Made by a program: the position numbers and the translations under genes. The notes beneath the pieces are model-generated. The model saw only the letters and a program-made list of their open reading frames with translations. It was not told the origin of the DNA and did not search any database. Positions 16,911 to 25,178 of a stretch of 64,000 bases of DNA are shown here, one piece after another. Position 1 is the stretch's first letter; each line of letters opens with the position of its first letter. Source of the stretch: Gp13-AA77 sp035946575 (GTDB lineage: Bacteria; Acidobacteriota; Terriglobia; UBA7540); NCBI GenBank assembly GCA_035946575.1, contig DASYZG010000019.1:18441-82440 (forward strand), given 5' to 3'.

Positions 16911-17987
16911 TTAAAAGATGTGGACGCGAATCTGGAGATACTTCCTGGGGTTCTTGCGAAACTCCACGAGGAAGGCTCGCAGGGATTCGCTGCTGGCGCT
17001 CAGATTCTTGTAGAGCGTGTCGTCGGTTGAAAGCTTGCCGAGCGTCCCGGTGCCCTGGTCCATGCGCGCCGTGAGCGAGTCGACGTGCGTCATGGTGGAA
17101 TTCATGTGATCGTAGAGCTCCTTGTCGGTGACCAGCTTGCCCAGCGTTCCCTGGCCCTTGTTAACGTTGTCGACCGTCGTATTCAGCTTGGCGGACAGGT
17201 CCTTCAGCTCGTTGTACAGGGCCGGGTCGCTCATGAGTCTGCCCAGGGTCCCCTGACCGTTCTGGGCCTGATCCAGGAATGCGTTCAGCCGGTTCAGGGT
17301 GTCAACCGTCTTATTATAGATGGTCGGGTCGGCCATGAACTTCCCGATCGTCCCGTTGCCCTCCTGAATGCCGGCCACAATGTCATGAGCCGATTTCGCC
17401 GTGGCGTGCAGTTCGTTGTAGAGGGATTCATCGTAGAGCAGTTTGCCGATGGATCCCTTGCCCTGCGTGATCTCATTCGCCATGTCGTTGAGGCGCGAGC
17501 TGAGCACGTTGAGGTTTGAGACCACATCGTTGGCGTTCTGCATCACCTGCTTGATGTCCGGTTCCTGAAACGCTTTGATTTCCCCGTGGTCGGCAATGAC
17601 CGGCTGGTTCTTCGAACCACGCGTGATCTCGAGAAAGGTCTCGCCCAGGAGGCCCTGCGTGGTTTCCTCGACCGTGGAATCCTGCCGGATTTCGTCCTGG
17701 TACGTACGGGCGACTTGCAGCACGATTTCGACCGCGCGGTTCGGATCCTGGGAGTCGGAGATGCCCACCGACTTGACCGTGCCGACCGGGATTCCGGCGA
17801 GATCCACCTGCGACCCGGGTCGAAGCAGCTCGGCCGTGGCGAAATAGGCTCGCAGCGTGTACTTGCGCGTGATGAAGCCGATCTGGCCGCTCACCAAAAA
17901 AACGCCGATCACGAGAATGATAAGGCACACCGTGACTGTGATCCCCACGCGAAGCTGCGCCCATTGAACTTCCTTCCGCTGAGGCAT
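16911..17987 (-). CDS. mlaD: MlaD/MCE-family lipid transport protein with C-terminal repeats
   Basis: 358 residues. One N-terminal membrane helix (VGITVTVCLIILVIGVFLVSG) anchors it in the inner membrane. The MCE domain follows (TLRAYFATAELLRPGSQVDLAGIPVGTVKSVGI, to about residue 125), expected to form a hexameric lipid ring in the periplasm. The rest is helical with five units of about 40-44 residues, each built on G-x-G-(S/T)-(I/L)-G-K/R-(L/F) and ending D-x-x-(L/I)-Y. Such tails are thought to make a tunnel or needle above the ring. It is the last gene of an mlaE-mlaF-mlaD operon; 71 bases separate it from mlaF. Confidence 0.92.
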   Translation of the reverse strand: MPQRKEVQWAQLRVGITVTVCLIILVIGVFLVSGQIGFITRKYTLRAYFATAELLRPGSQVDLAGIPVGTVKSVGISDSQDPNRAVEIVLQVARTYQDEIRQDSTVEETTQGLLGETFLEITRGSKNQPVIADHGEIKAFQEPDIKQVMQNANDVVSNLNVLSSRLNDMANEITQGKGSIGKLLYDESLYNELHATAKSAHDIVAGIQEGNGTIGKFMADPTIYNKTVDTLNRLNAFLDQAQNGQGTLGRLMSDPALYNELKDLSAKLNTTVDNVNKGQGTLGKLVTDKELYDHMNSTMTHVDSLTARMDQGTGTLGKLSTDDTLYKNLSASSESLRAFLVEFRKNPRKYLQIRVHIF

Positions 17988-18058
17988 CTTTCGTCTCCGT
18001 TCCGAGCGGCCGCGCTCCGCTCTGGCACCGCAACTGAACTGGCAGCCGCAGGGCGCCC

Positions 18059-18901
18059 CTAGCGGACGAATCTTCGCAGATAGGGGTCCTGCGCGCTCAG
18101 AATCTCCTGCCGGTCGCCGCGAAAGTAAATACCGGCGTCTTTCAGGACCAGAAACTGTGTCTGCTCCGCCGCCTGACTTCCCCCGTTGTTGGATGTGACC
18201 GGACGCAATCCCTGCTCCTCGGCGGAATACGTGAATCCCGACAGCATCAGGGCGTCCTGCACCCGATGGGTGACCACGATGGAGGTCACGTGCTGCACAT
18301 CCCGCATCTTGACGATGAGAGCGTTGATGGTGTGAGCTGTGACCGGATCGAGCCCCGCCGTAGGTGAGTCGTAGAGCATGATGGCTGGCTGGCTCACCAT
18401 GGCGCGCGCGATCGCCACCCGGCGCCGCATGCCGCCTGAAAGCTCCGAGGGCATCTTGTAGATGGCGTCCTCGAGTTCCACGAACCCGAGCATCTGCCGT
18501 ACGCGCTCTTCGATAACCTCCTCTCCGAGCTCGCCTTCTTCGCGCAGGCGGTAAGAGACGTTCTCATAGACCGAGAGCGAGTCAAACAGCGCGCCTTCCT
18601 GAAACACAATCCCCATGCGCTTGCGGACTCGGTTAAGCTCCTGCTCACTGAGCGGCGTGATATCTCCACCCTCGACCAGGATGGAGCCCGAATCGGGCTT
18701 CAGCAGGCCGAGAATGAGCTTGAGGAGCACCGATTTGCCCGAGCCCGACACACCCAGCAGCACCGCCGTCCCGGCGTGGGGGACGTCGAAAGTGATGCCC
18801 TGCAAGACGAGCTTCTCGTCGAAAGCCAGCGAAACCCCGCGCAGTTCGATCGAGGCCTGATCCTGGGGCTCCTGTGCGGGAGCGATGTCGGTCTGTTGCA
18901 C
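18059..18901 (-). CDS. mlaF: MlaF-like ABC transporter ATP-binding protein
   Basis: 280 residues. The Walker A is GVSGSGKS (about 50-57), the signature LSGGMRRRVAIARA, the Walker B IMLYDSPTAGLDPVTAHTI and the switch His VVTHR. The Y-D-S-P-T-A-G form of Walker B is typical of the Mla/MCE ATPases. The C-terminal stretch (RPVTSNNGGSQAAEQTQFLV) is a small insertion before the final strand DAGIYFRGDRQEI. It should power phospholipid movement with the permease encoded 17 bases upstream. Confidence 0.93.
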   Translation of the reverse strand: MQQTDIAPAQEPQDQASIELRGVSLAFDEKLVLQGITFDVPHAGTAVLLGVSGSGKSVLLKLILGLLKPDSGSILVEGGDITPLSEQELNRVRKRMGIVFQEGALFDSLSVYENVSYRLREEGELGEEVIEERVRQMLGFVELEDAIYKMPSELSGGMRRRVAIARAMVSQPAIMLYDSPTAGLDPVTAHTINALIVKMRDVQHVTSIVVTHRVQDALMLSGFTYSAEEQGLRPVTSNNGGSQAAEQTQFLVLKDAGIYFRGDRQEILSAQDPYLRRFVR

Positions 18902-18918
18902 ACGGTCTCCGGCCGTCT

Positions 18919-19680
18919 TCAGGCGAATCCGATCCCGATCAGGAATTGCGTGATCAGGAAATCCAGGATGATGATCAGCACGATGGAGACGACCACCGCC
19001 TGCGTCGTTGAGCGCCCCACCCCTTCGGTGCCGCCCGTGGTGTTGAGGCCGAAATAGCAGCCGACCAGCGCCACCACCAGCGCAAACATCAGCGGTTTGA
19101 CCAGGCCCTGCGTGATGTCATGATAGTCGAGGTTCTGATAGAACGAGCTCCAGTACTGGGAAGTGGTGAGGTGGGCGATGGTCAAGGCAATGAAGTAGCC
19201 TCCCACCAGCGCCACGAAATCGGCCAGGATGGTCAGCAGCGGGAGCATGATCAGGGTGGCGTAAAGCCGCGGCGCCACCAGCTTGCGCAGCGGGTCGGTC
19301 CCCATGGCCCGCAGGGCGTCCACCTGCTCGCTCACCAGCATGGATCCAAGTTCCGACGCGATGCCCGAGCTGTTGCGGCCGGCCATCACCACCGCCGTCA
19401 GCACGGGACCCAGCTCGAGCACGACCGAGAGGCCCACCATCTGGCCGAGGATGCCGACTTCGCCAAACCGCTCCAGGCTGCGGTAGCTCTGCAGGGCAAG
19501 CACGGCCCCGGTGAAGAATCCCACCAGCAGCACGATGGGAAGGGAGGCGACTCCAATCACGTCCAGCTGCATCAACGTGTCCACGTAGTATCGCGGCGGG
19601 GTCACCAACGCGCGCGTCGCGTTGACCAGTAGATAGGTGCCGTCCTGAATGGCAAGGATCTTGCGCTTGACGTAGCTCAA
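18919..19680 (-). CDS. mlaE: MlaE-family ABC transporter permease
   Basis: 253 residues with five or six membrane helices. The family hallmarks are VGFFTGAVLALQSYRSLERFG, LELGPVLTAVVMAGRNSSGIASELGSM (the conserved coupling region) and VSEQVDALRAMGTDPLRKLVAPR. It ends DFLITQFLIGIGFA. It forms the inner-membrane channel of a retrograde or anterograde lipid transporter with MlaF and MlaD. First gene of the minus-strand operon; the 210-base spacer to aguB must hold two divergent promoters. Confidence 0.93.
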   Translation of the reverse strand: MSYVKRKILAIQDGTYLLVNATRALVTPPRYYVDTLMQLDVIGVASLPIVLLVGFFTGAVLALQSYRSLERFGEVGILGQMVGLSVVLELGPVLTAVVMAGRNSSGIASELGSMLVSEQVDALRAMGTDPLRKLVAPRLYATLIMLPLLTILADFVALVGGYFIALTIAHLTTSQYWSSFYQNLDYHDITQGLVKPLMFALVVALVGCYFGLNTTGGTEGVGRSTTQAVVVSIVLIIILDFLITQFLIGIGFA

Positions 19681-19890
19681 GATCCTTCTCCGTACGAGGC
19701 GCGCCGGAACAAGTGCTGCTGCCCTCCCATTTCGGAATGTAGACAGCGCCTGACGCGAAAGTCAAGGCGTTCCAGGCGTGGACGCCATTTGGCAGAGTGC
19801 GGTAGATTTGAGATTCCCACGGGGCGTGTTGGCCCGTCGTGCCCGCTCCGTCGCCGATCTCCGGCGAAACACCAGTGGGAATAACCGGCC

Positions 19891-20817
19891 ATGAACACTG
19901 TCGGGCAGCAGAAATTCACCATCGGCCTCCTGCAGATGTCATGCTCGGCGGATCCTGAGGCGAACCTCGCCCGGGCGCTGGAACGCGTCAAGCAGGCCGC
20001 GCACTCCGGTGCGCAGGTGATTTGCCTGCCTGAACTCTTCCGCTCCCAATACTTCTGCCAGCGCGAGGACGCTGCCTTCTTCGATCTCGCCGAGGCTGTT
20101 CCCGGGCCGACCACGGAAGCGCTGGGCGCGGCCGCCGGGAATCTCGGAGTCGTGATCGTGGCTCCTGTCTTCGAGCGCCGCGCGCCCGGACTCTACCACA
20201 ACAGCGCCGTTATTCTGGATGCTAACGGCGAGAGCCGCGGTGTCTACCGCAAAATGCACATTCCCGACGACCCCGCCTATTACGAGAAGTTCTACTTCAC
20301 CCCCGGGGACCTGGGCTTCCGGGCTTTCGACACTCGTGCGGGACGTATTGGCGCGCTGATCTGTTGGGATCAGTGGTATCCCGAAGGCGCCCGCCTCACC
20401 GCCCTGCGCGGCGCCAGCGTCCTCTTCTACCCGACGGCGATCGGGTGGCACCCGTACGAAAAGGAGCAGTGGGGCGCCACCCAGCGCGACGCCTGGCGTA
20501 CCGTCCAGCGGGCTCACGCCATCGCCAACGGGACCTACGTCGCCGTGGTGAATCGCGTCGGACATGAGAAGCTGCCGCCCCCGCCCGGCGCCGCCGGCAC
20601 CTCGCCCGGCATCGAGTTCTGGGGCTCGTCCTTCATCGCCGATCCCTTCGGCGTGATCCTGGCGGAGGCTTCCACGGACCGCGAGGAGATCCTCCTGGCG
20701 GAGGTCGATCCTCAACGCATCGAGGAAGTGCGCCGCAACTGGCCCTTCCTCCGCGATCGGCGTGTGGACGCGTACCAGGGTATGGCGGAGCGCTTTCTGG
20801 ATGACGATACGCCGTGA
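19891..20817 (+). CDS. aguB: N-carbamoylputrescine amidase
   Basis: 308 residues of the nitrilase superfamily. The catalytic triad is in place: Glu of LPELFRSQ, Lys of YRKMHIPDDP and Cys of ALICWDQWYPEGARL. The YFTPGDLGF and EFWGSSFIADPFG segments match N-carbamoylputrescine amidases. The enzyme hydrolyses N-carbamoylputrescine to putrescine, CO2 and ammonia. It overlaps the agmatine deiminase gene by four bases (GTGA), which means tight translational coupling. Confidence 0.93.
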   Translation: MNTVGQQKFTIGLLQMSCSADPEANLARALERVKQAAHSGAQVICLPELFRSQYFCQREDAAFFDLAEAVPGPTTEALGAAAGNLGVVIVAPVFERRAPGLYHNSAVILDANGESRGVYRKMHIPDDPAYYEKFYFTPGDLGFRAFDTRAGRIGALICWDQWYPEGARLTALRGASVLFYPTAIGWHPYEKEQWGATQRDAWRTVQRAHAIANGTYVAVVNRVGHEKLPPPPGAAGTSPGIEFWGSSFIADPFGVILAEASTDREEILLAEVDPQRIEEVRRNWPFLRDRRVDAYQGMAERFLDDDTP

Positions 20818-22010
20818 GATCAGCCTCCGCGCCCCGCCCCGCCAGTCCCGTCGAGTACCGCTTTCCAGCCGAATGGGAGGAACACGAAGCCACCTGGATC
20901 GGCTGGCCGCACAATACATCCGACTGGCCGGGGAAGTTCGCGCCCATCCCCTGGGTTTACGGCGAAATAGTCCGCCAGCTCGCGCGCCGCGAGAAAGTCC
21001 GGGTGCTCGTCAACTCGGCTGCCCACGAGCAGCGCGCCCGCCTCGTGCTGAAGCGCGCCGGAGCCGGCCTGGCGCGCGTCGAATTCTTCCGCGTACCCAC
21101 TGACCGCGGCTGGACGCGCGACTTCGGCCCGATCTTCCTGCGCCGCAAGGCCCGTCATTCCGAGCCCGTTCGTTCCTCTGCTGCGAACGGCCCTGAGCGC
21201 GGCGAAAGAGCTCGGGGTAAACTCCGCGAGGAGTCTGCCTGCGCTTGGGAAGGAAAAGCCTCGACCCGTAGCCCGGGCGACCTGGCCATTGCCGGGTTCC
21301 GGTTCAACGGCTGGGCCAGGTACCGGAATCATCATCTTGACGCCCGGGCGGCCCGGCACCTTGCGCGCCGCCTTGGGATGCCCTTCGTTCCTGTCGAGAT
21401 CGCCGGCCGGGAATTCGTACTGGAAGGAGGCGCCATCGACGTCAACGGCCGCGGAACCGTGATCACCACCGAGGAGTGCCTGCTCGACCCCGAAGTCCAG
21501 GCGCGCAACCCGGGTCTCGATCGGCGCCAGATTGAGGAAGTCCTGGCCGGATACCTCGGCGCTCCCCATACGCTGTGGCTGGGGCAGGGAATTGCCGGCG
21601 ACGATACCCACGGCCACGTTGACGATCTCTGCCGCTTCGTCGGCCCTCGAACCCTGGTGCTCTGCCGCGAACGCAATCAGGACGACGCCAATTACCGGGT
21701 GCTCGAAGAGAACTGGGAACGCGTCCGGAGCTTTCGGCTGGAGGACGGGTCAAAGCCCGAGATCGTCGCGCTGCCGATGCCGGCCCCGCTCTATTTTGAC
21801 GGGCGCCGCCTTCCGGCGAGCTACGCCAATTTCTATATTGGCAATGCCGCCGTGCTTGTTCCCACCTTTAACGATCCCAATGATCGCTTCGCCCTGGGCA
21901 CCCTGGCCGAGTTGATTCCCGACCGGCCCGTGATCGGGATTCACGCGGTGGATCTCGTGTGGGGCCTGGGAACGCTGCACTGCCTCACCCAGCAGCAGCC
22001 CGCCGTCTGA
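20814..22010 (+). CDS. aguA: Agmatine deiminase with an in-frame repeat insertion
   Basis: 398 residues from a GTG that overlaps the aguB stop. The deiminase family signatures are present: WEEHEATWIGWPHN, RDFGPIF, the acidic FVLEGGAID, the His of DDTHGHVDDL and the catalytic Cys of GTLHCLTQQQ. It converts agmatine to N-carbamoylputrescine and ammonia, the step before AguB. Between PIFLRRKA and LAIAGFRFNGW lie about 40 extra residues encoded by 21153-21272, a stretch that starts GTCATTCCGAGC like the intergenic repeat at 59059. The frame is kept, so the protein is probably functional, with an extra loop. Confidence 0.92.
   Translation: MRSASAPRPASPVEYRFPAEWEEHEATWIGWPHNTSDWPGKFAPIPWVYGEIVRQLARREKVRVLVNSAAHEQRARLVLKRAGAGLARVEFFRVPTDRGWTRDFGPIFLRRKARHSEPVRSSAANGPERGERARGKLREESACAWEGKASTRSPGDLAIAGFRFNGWARYRNHHLDARAARHLARRLGMPFVPVEIAGREFVLEGGAIDVNGRGTVITTEECLLDPEVQARNPGLDRRQIEEVLAGYLGAPHTLWLGQGIAGDDTHGHVDDLCRFVGPRTLVLCRERNQDDANYRVLEENWERVRSFRLEDGSKPEIVALPMPAPLYFDGRRLPASYANFYIGNAAVLVPTFNDPNDRFALGTLAELIPDRPVIGIHAVDLVWGLGTLHCLTQQQPAV
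21153..21272. repeat. Repeat-derived insertion inside aguA
   Basis: Begins GTCATTCCGAGCCCGTTCG and includes GAGGAGTCTGCCTGCGCTT, matching the pattern of the palindrome at 59059-59144 and the family near 161-256. It encodes HSEPVRSSAANGPERGER and further charged residues that have no place in the agmatine deiminase fold. The exact limits are approximate. Confidence 0.6.
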
Positions 22011-22118
22011 CGGCCTGCCCTCTGACAGGTCTTAAAGACGCTCCGGCACTTTCATTTTCTTAGCGAAGACTTGATCGCCTTCGGCTCTCCACCTGGCATC
22101 AAAATGACCCCTTGGCAG

Positions 22119-22206
22119 GTCTCTGCGTTCTCCTTGGTTGCTCTGTGAACTCCGTGTTGAAAGCTTTTAACGCAGAGGTTACGGAGACCTCACGGAGGAC
22201 ACAGAA
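22119..22206. repeat. 'CGCAGAGGTTACGGAG' inverted repeat, copy 1
   Basis: The left arm CTCTGCGTTCTCC..CTCTGTGAACTCCGTG pairs with the right arm AACGCAGAGGTTACGGAG..CACGGAGGACACAGA around AAGCTTTT. A partial copy at 53615-53706 reaches into the 3' end of a coding gene. Confidence 0.7.
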
Positions 22207-22416
22207 AGATTCGCACTCGCTCCGCCTATTCTCAAAGCAGCAAAGAATCTGCTCTTGATCTTAGGTTCTTGGGAAGGTGAGCTGATTCTTGGCGCGGCTC
22301 AGAATGAGTATGTCGGCCGGTGTTTTCAGCAAGCAGTTTCAGGCATCATCGGGAAATGAACCGTGAATCGCGGTCTGAATCGCTGGTTATTAGTGAAGAG
22401 GGTTTGTCTTCGACAG

Positions 22417-22449
22417 AAAAAAATTGGGGGGAGTTTTAGCTCCCCCCAA
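22417..22449 (-). terminator. Strong minus-strand hairpin followed by a T-run
   Basis: TTGGGGGGAG and CTCCCCCCAA pair perfectly around a six-base loop. On the minus strand the stem is followed by seven or so T, the form of an intrinsic terminator. No minus-strand gene lies upstream of it (22450-22860 is empty), so what it terminates is unclear. Confidence 0.65.
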
Positions 22450-22859
22450 AAGCGTCGGGTGTTGGGTCTAAAATCTGAGCTCACGTCATCGCTCTTCCGA
22501 ACGTGCCGCAAGCTCGCCAATCCTAGGGCACGCCGCCTTCCAATGAGGCTCCTGGTTAGCGCCTTCGCTGTAACAGTCGTCGCATCAGTGACTTATATCA
22601 ACGAGTCGGCTCCCCGCCGCTTTTCTTTTAGCCTCCCAAGCCACTCCCGGAATCCATAAATTGGTATTCTCAAGCCTTTGATACGGGAACCTGTAGGCTC
22701 TTCTGGCGGTTCAGGAGCGACGTGATTTGGAGTCGGGAATCCCAGCCCGCTCCTCATTATGGCCCGGATGGCTTCAGAACTTGACGGCTTCTTCCCTGCG
22801 CGCTACGTTGGTTTAGGACTGAGCCACGAGCCGCCGCGCGACCGGTTCCTCACCTGACC

Positions 22860-23639
22860 ATGATCGATATTCACTGCCACCCGCTGCCGGAGGTTGACGA
22901 CGGGGCCAAGACCTTCGAGGACGCCGTCACCATGTGTCGCATGGCGGCCGATGACGGCACCACGCACCTGGTCGCGACGCCGCACTGCAACTATACGTAT
23001 CCTTTCAAGCCCGAGGTGAACGAGCAGAAACTTCGCCAACTGCAGGAGACGGTGGGCCCGGCTCCCAAACTCCTGCTCGGCTGCGATTTTCACCTCTCCT
23101 ACGACAACATCCAGCAGATCGTGCGCAGCCGCGGCAGCTACACCATCAACCGCACCCGGTACGTGCTGGTGGAGTTTGACGATCACTTCGTGCCCCAGAA
23201 CATGGACAACGTGTTCTACGAGCTGCAGGTGGCGGGGCTGGTTCCCATCCTCACCCACCCCGAGCGGAACCCGGTGTTCCAGCGCAAACCTGACTTGCTG
23301 CACTCCTGGGTCATGCGGGGGTGCCTGGCGCAGATCACCGCCAAGTCCTTTACCGGGGGCTTCGGCAGCCGCGCGCGGGAGCTCTCGGAAATGTGGCTCG
23401 ACCGGAATCTCATCCACTTCTTCGCCTCGGACGCGCACGACGTCAAGTACCGGCCCCCGCTGCTCTCGGTCTGCTATGACAAGCTGGTCCAAGCCCGGGG
23501 CCAGCCTGAGGCGGACCGGATCATGAAGAAAAACCCCGAGGCGGTGATCAATGACCGCCATCTGCCGCCCGGCCCCGAGCCGGTGGCCACGGAGACCCGG
23601 AAGCGCACCTGGTTTTCGTTTTTGCGCCGCCACGCCTGA
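22860..23639 (+). CDS. CpsB/CapC-type tyrosine-protein phosphatase (PHP family)
   Basis: 259 residues. PHP metal motifs are all visible: MIDIHCHPLPEVDDG at the start, VATPHCN, LVPILTHPERNPV and FFASDAHDV. The spacing and the DDGAKTFEDAVTM segment match the manganese-dependent CpsB/YwqE phosphatases that dephosphorylate bacterial tyrosine kinases controlling exopolysaccharide synthesis. A basic C-terminal extension (RKRTWFSFLRRHA) is unusual and could bind membrane. No kinase or polysaccharide genes lie next to it. Confidence 0.87.
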   Translation: MIDIHCHPLPEVDDGAKTFEDAVTMCRMAADDGTTHLVATPHCNYTYPFKPEVNEQKLRQLQETVGPAPKLLLGCDFHLSYDNIQQIVRSRGSYTINRTRYVLVEFDDHFVPQNMDNVFYELQVAGLVPILTHPERNPVFQRKPDLLHSWVMRGCLAQITAKSFTGGFGSRARELSEMWLDRNLIHFFASDAHDVKYRPPLLSVCYDKLVQARGQPEADRIMKKNPEAVINDRHLPPGPEPVATETRKRTWFSFLRRHA

Positions 23640-23652
23640 ACGAGACTCATCC

Positions 23653-23925
23653 ATGTTTGCACGCCGATTCCAGGTGGATGTTCTCGACCCGGGCCGGACG
23701 CGGCCCTGCCCCCTGCCCTGGCTCGACAGCTTCGCCATGAGGAGCTTCACGGGCCGCTCCGCGTTCGATGACGTCCTTCCCGCTGGAGAGGGTCAGATCG
23801 AGGTAAGTCTCCTGGTGGATGTCGACGCTCTGCGCGCCGACATGGAGGATTGGTTCACCCGCAAGTTCGGCCAGGGCCAGGCCGTGAAGTTGCGACTTTC
23901 GGCGCTGCCTCGCCCCGCGCCTTGA
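23653..23925 (+). CDS. Small hypothetical protein downstream of the PHP phosphatase
   Basis: 90 residues, starting 13 bases after the phosphatase stop. It reads MFARRFQVDVLDPGR, then a more hydrophobic middle and a plausible alpha/beta end (GQIEVSLLVDVDALRADMEDWFTRKFGQGQAVKLRLSALP). It is not a family I recognise. The close spacing suggests one transcript with the phosphatase. Codon use looks like that of real genes here, but the evidence is limited. Confidence 0.45.
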   Translation: MFARRFQVDVLDPGRTRPCPLPWLDSFAMRSFTGRSAFDDVLPAGEGQIEVSLLVDVDALRADMEDWFTRKFGQGQAVKLRLSALPRPAP

Positions 23926-24815
23926 GTGGCCGGATTCTCGCCGCGGTGCGCAAGCTGCCCCCGATTTGGGTGGAGTTCGATTCGCCGAATTCGGACGCCA
24001 AGTCCGTCGCAGTGGTGCGCTGCGAGGCGTCCCTCAACATCTTGCTGAGCACGAGACACGCCAACTCTGCTATCAAACCGTGTGTTGCAGGACTGTAAAA
24101 CTTTCGGAAGGAGGAAGTGGATAACTTGGTTGCCCTAGGCGCTATCCACTTCCCCAGGTAGTCATAAGTGTTGGTTTGATATCTTGAATACACCAGCCCG
24201 AATCTGTATGCAAGCTTTTTTTTCGATCTGCCGAAAAAAAGTTTTGCTGCCCCGGGGCCGGCCGGTCCCAGGGAAGCCCGAAGCCGAGCTTGGCGACCGG
24301 CAGCGGCCTCGGCGCGTGGGGCCACAGGGCCTCAGGACACGCTGAGTTCATACGGCCGGCCGCGTCAGTGGCGCCGCTTGATGCCCGGAACGACTTTTGA
24401 CATTCGTTACTCCCTCTATGATGGCGAGGGGCTCAAAACGTCGATTCCCGATCCAATATAGAATCCGCTGCCAAGGGCCCAAGGAGCTGGGATGCGACCT
24501 CACGCCACAGCTCCGCGTCAATGGCTTCATGCGCCGCGGGCGCGATCAAAGGTGCGGCCGGCACCACTCTGGATGCCGTTCTGTTCCGTTGGAGGCGTGA
24601 GCAAGACAAAGGCCTCAATGAAGTGCCGATCGATGCCATGGCTTGTGTTTGAAACTTTCGAAGGGTGTGTTTCATGCAGATGGAAGCTGAGGAAGAAAGG
24701 GAGAACGCAAGCCGCTGGGAGAACGAGATGAGTCCGCTATAATGGAGAAGCTGCATCAAATCTTGGGCCGCGCGGGGTGCCGACCTGCCTGCCGGCTGCC
24801 ATGTGGAGCTTCTGC
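23926..24815. other. 890-base intergenic stretch
   Basis: No gene supported. A perfect inverted repeat occurs at 24113-24153. Two homopolymer runs, a T-run at about 24216-24223 and an A-run at about 24235-24241, flank CGATCTGCCG. Open frames on both strands (for example 24433-24759 minus) have no start signals or recognisable motifs. Confidence 0.45.
24113..24153. promoter_or_regulatory. Perfect 11-base inverted repeat with a 19-base loop
   Basis: GGAAGTGGATA at 24113-24123 pairs with TATCCACTTCC at 24143-24153; the loop holds a CCTAGG palindrome. There is no T-run, so it is less like a terminator. It could be an operator or a small structured RNA. No adjacent gene explains it. Confidence 0.4.
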
Positions 24816-25160
24816 ATGAGCTACATTGTGACTCCTTTTGAGGTTAGCTCGAAGGCGCTGGCGGCGCCGGCTCATTGCCGCTTCGTGCACCTGTTTCCGG
24901 CGATCGCTACCCGGCACAGCGACACCATGGATTGCTGGTTTCGGGTGAACGGCCAGCGAGTGACCGTTTCAATCTCCTGCGCCGCGCTCACGGCGCTGCG
25001 GGTGCGGGCGGGCAGGATCCTGAAAGACCAGGAACTGGCCCAGATCGCCGCCCGTCACCTGCGAGACACGCTCGAGCGCGGCTACGACGCAACGCAGGCC
25101 GAGCTTTTGATCGATGGAGGGTTGCTCGAGAGTCTGGGTACCGAACTCGGATACCTTTAA
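24816..25160 (+). CDS. Small hypothetical protein upstream of glmS
   Basis: 114 residues from ATG 24816, which has GGAG about six bases upstream. The sequence (MSYIVTPFEVSSKALAAPAH, then MDCWFRVNGQRVTVSIS and ARHLRDTLERGYDATQAELLIDGG) suggests a compact alpha/beta fold of 75-80 residues; starts at 24777 or at the internal Met (24927) are alternatives. It stops 18 bases before the glmS start, so the two are likely co-expressed. I do not recognise the family. Confidence 0.55.
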   Translation: MSYIVTPFEVSSKALAAPAHCRFVHLFPAIATRHSDTMDCWFRVNGQRVTVSISCAALTALRVRAGRILKDQELAQIAARHLRDTLERGYDATQAELLIDGGLLESLGTELGYL

Positions 25161-25178
25161 ATGCAGAGGTTCGGCCTC

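Larger units (their letters stand above)
22011..22859. other. 849-base intergenic stretch, no gene supported
   Basis: Holds an inverted repeat (22119-22206), a degenerate 'AAGAATCT / GCTCAGAATGA' palindrome at about 22235-22310 and a strong hairpin with a T-run on the minus strand (22417-22449). A plus-strand frame at 22363-22659 lacks a ribosome-binding site and family features. An ATG at 22543 opens a signal-peptide-like string (MRLLVSAFAVTVVA), but the frame ends after about 38 codons. Confidence 0.45.

Noticed and set aside
22363..22659. Plus-strand frame of 98 codons
   Set aside because: No ribosome-binding site; it runs across a strong terminator-like hairpin.
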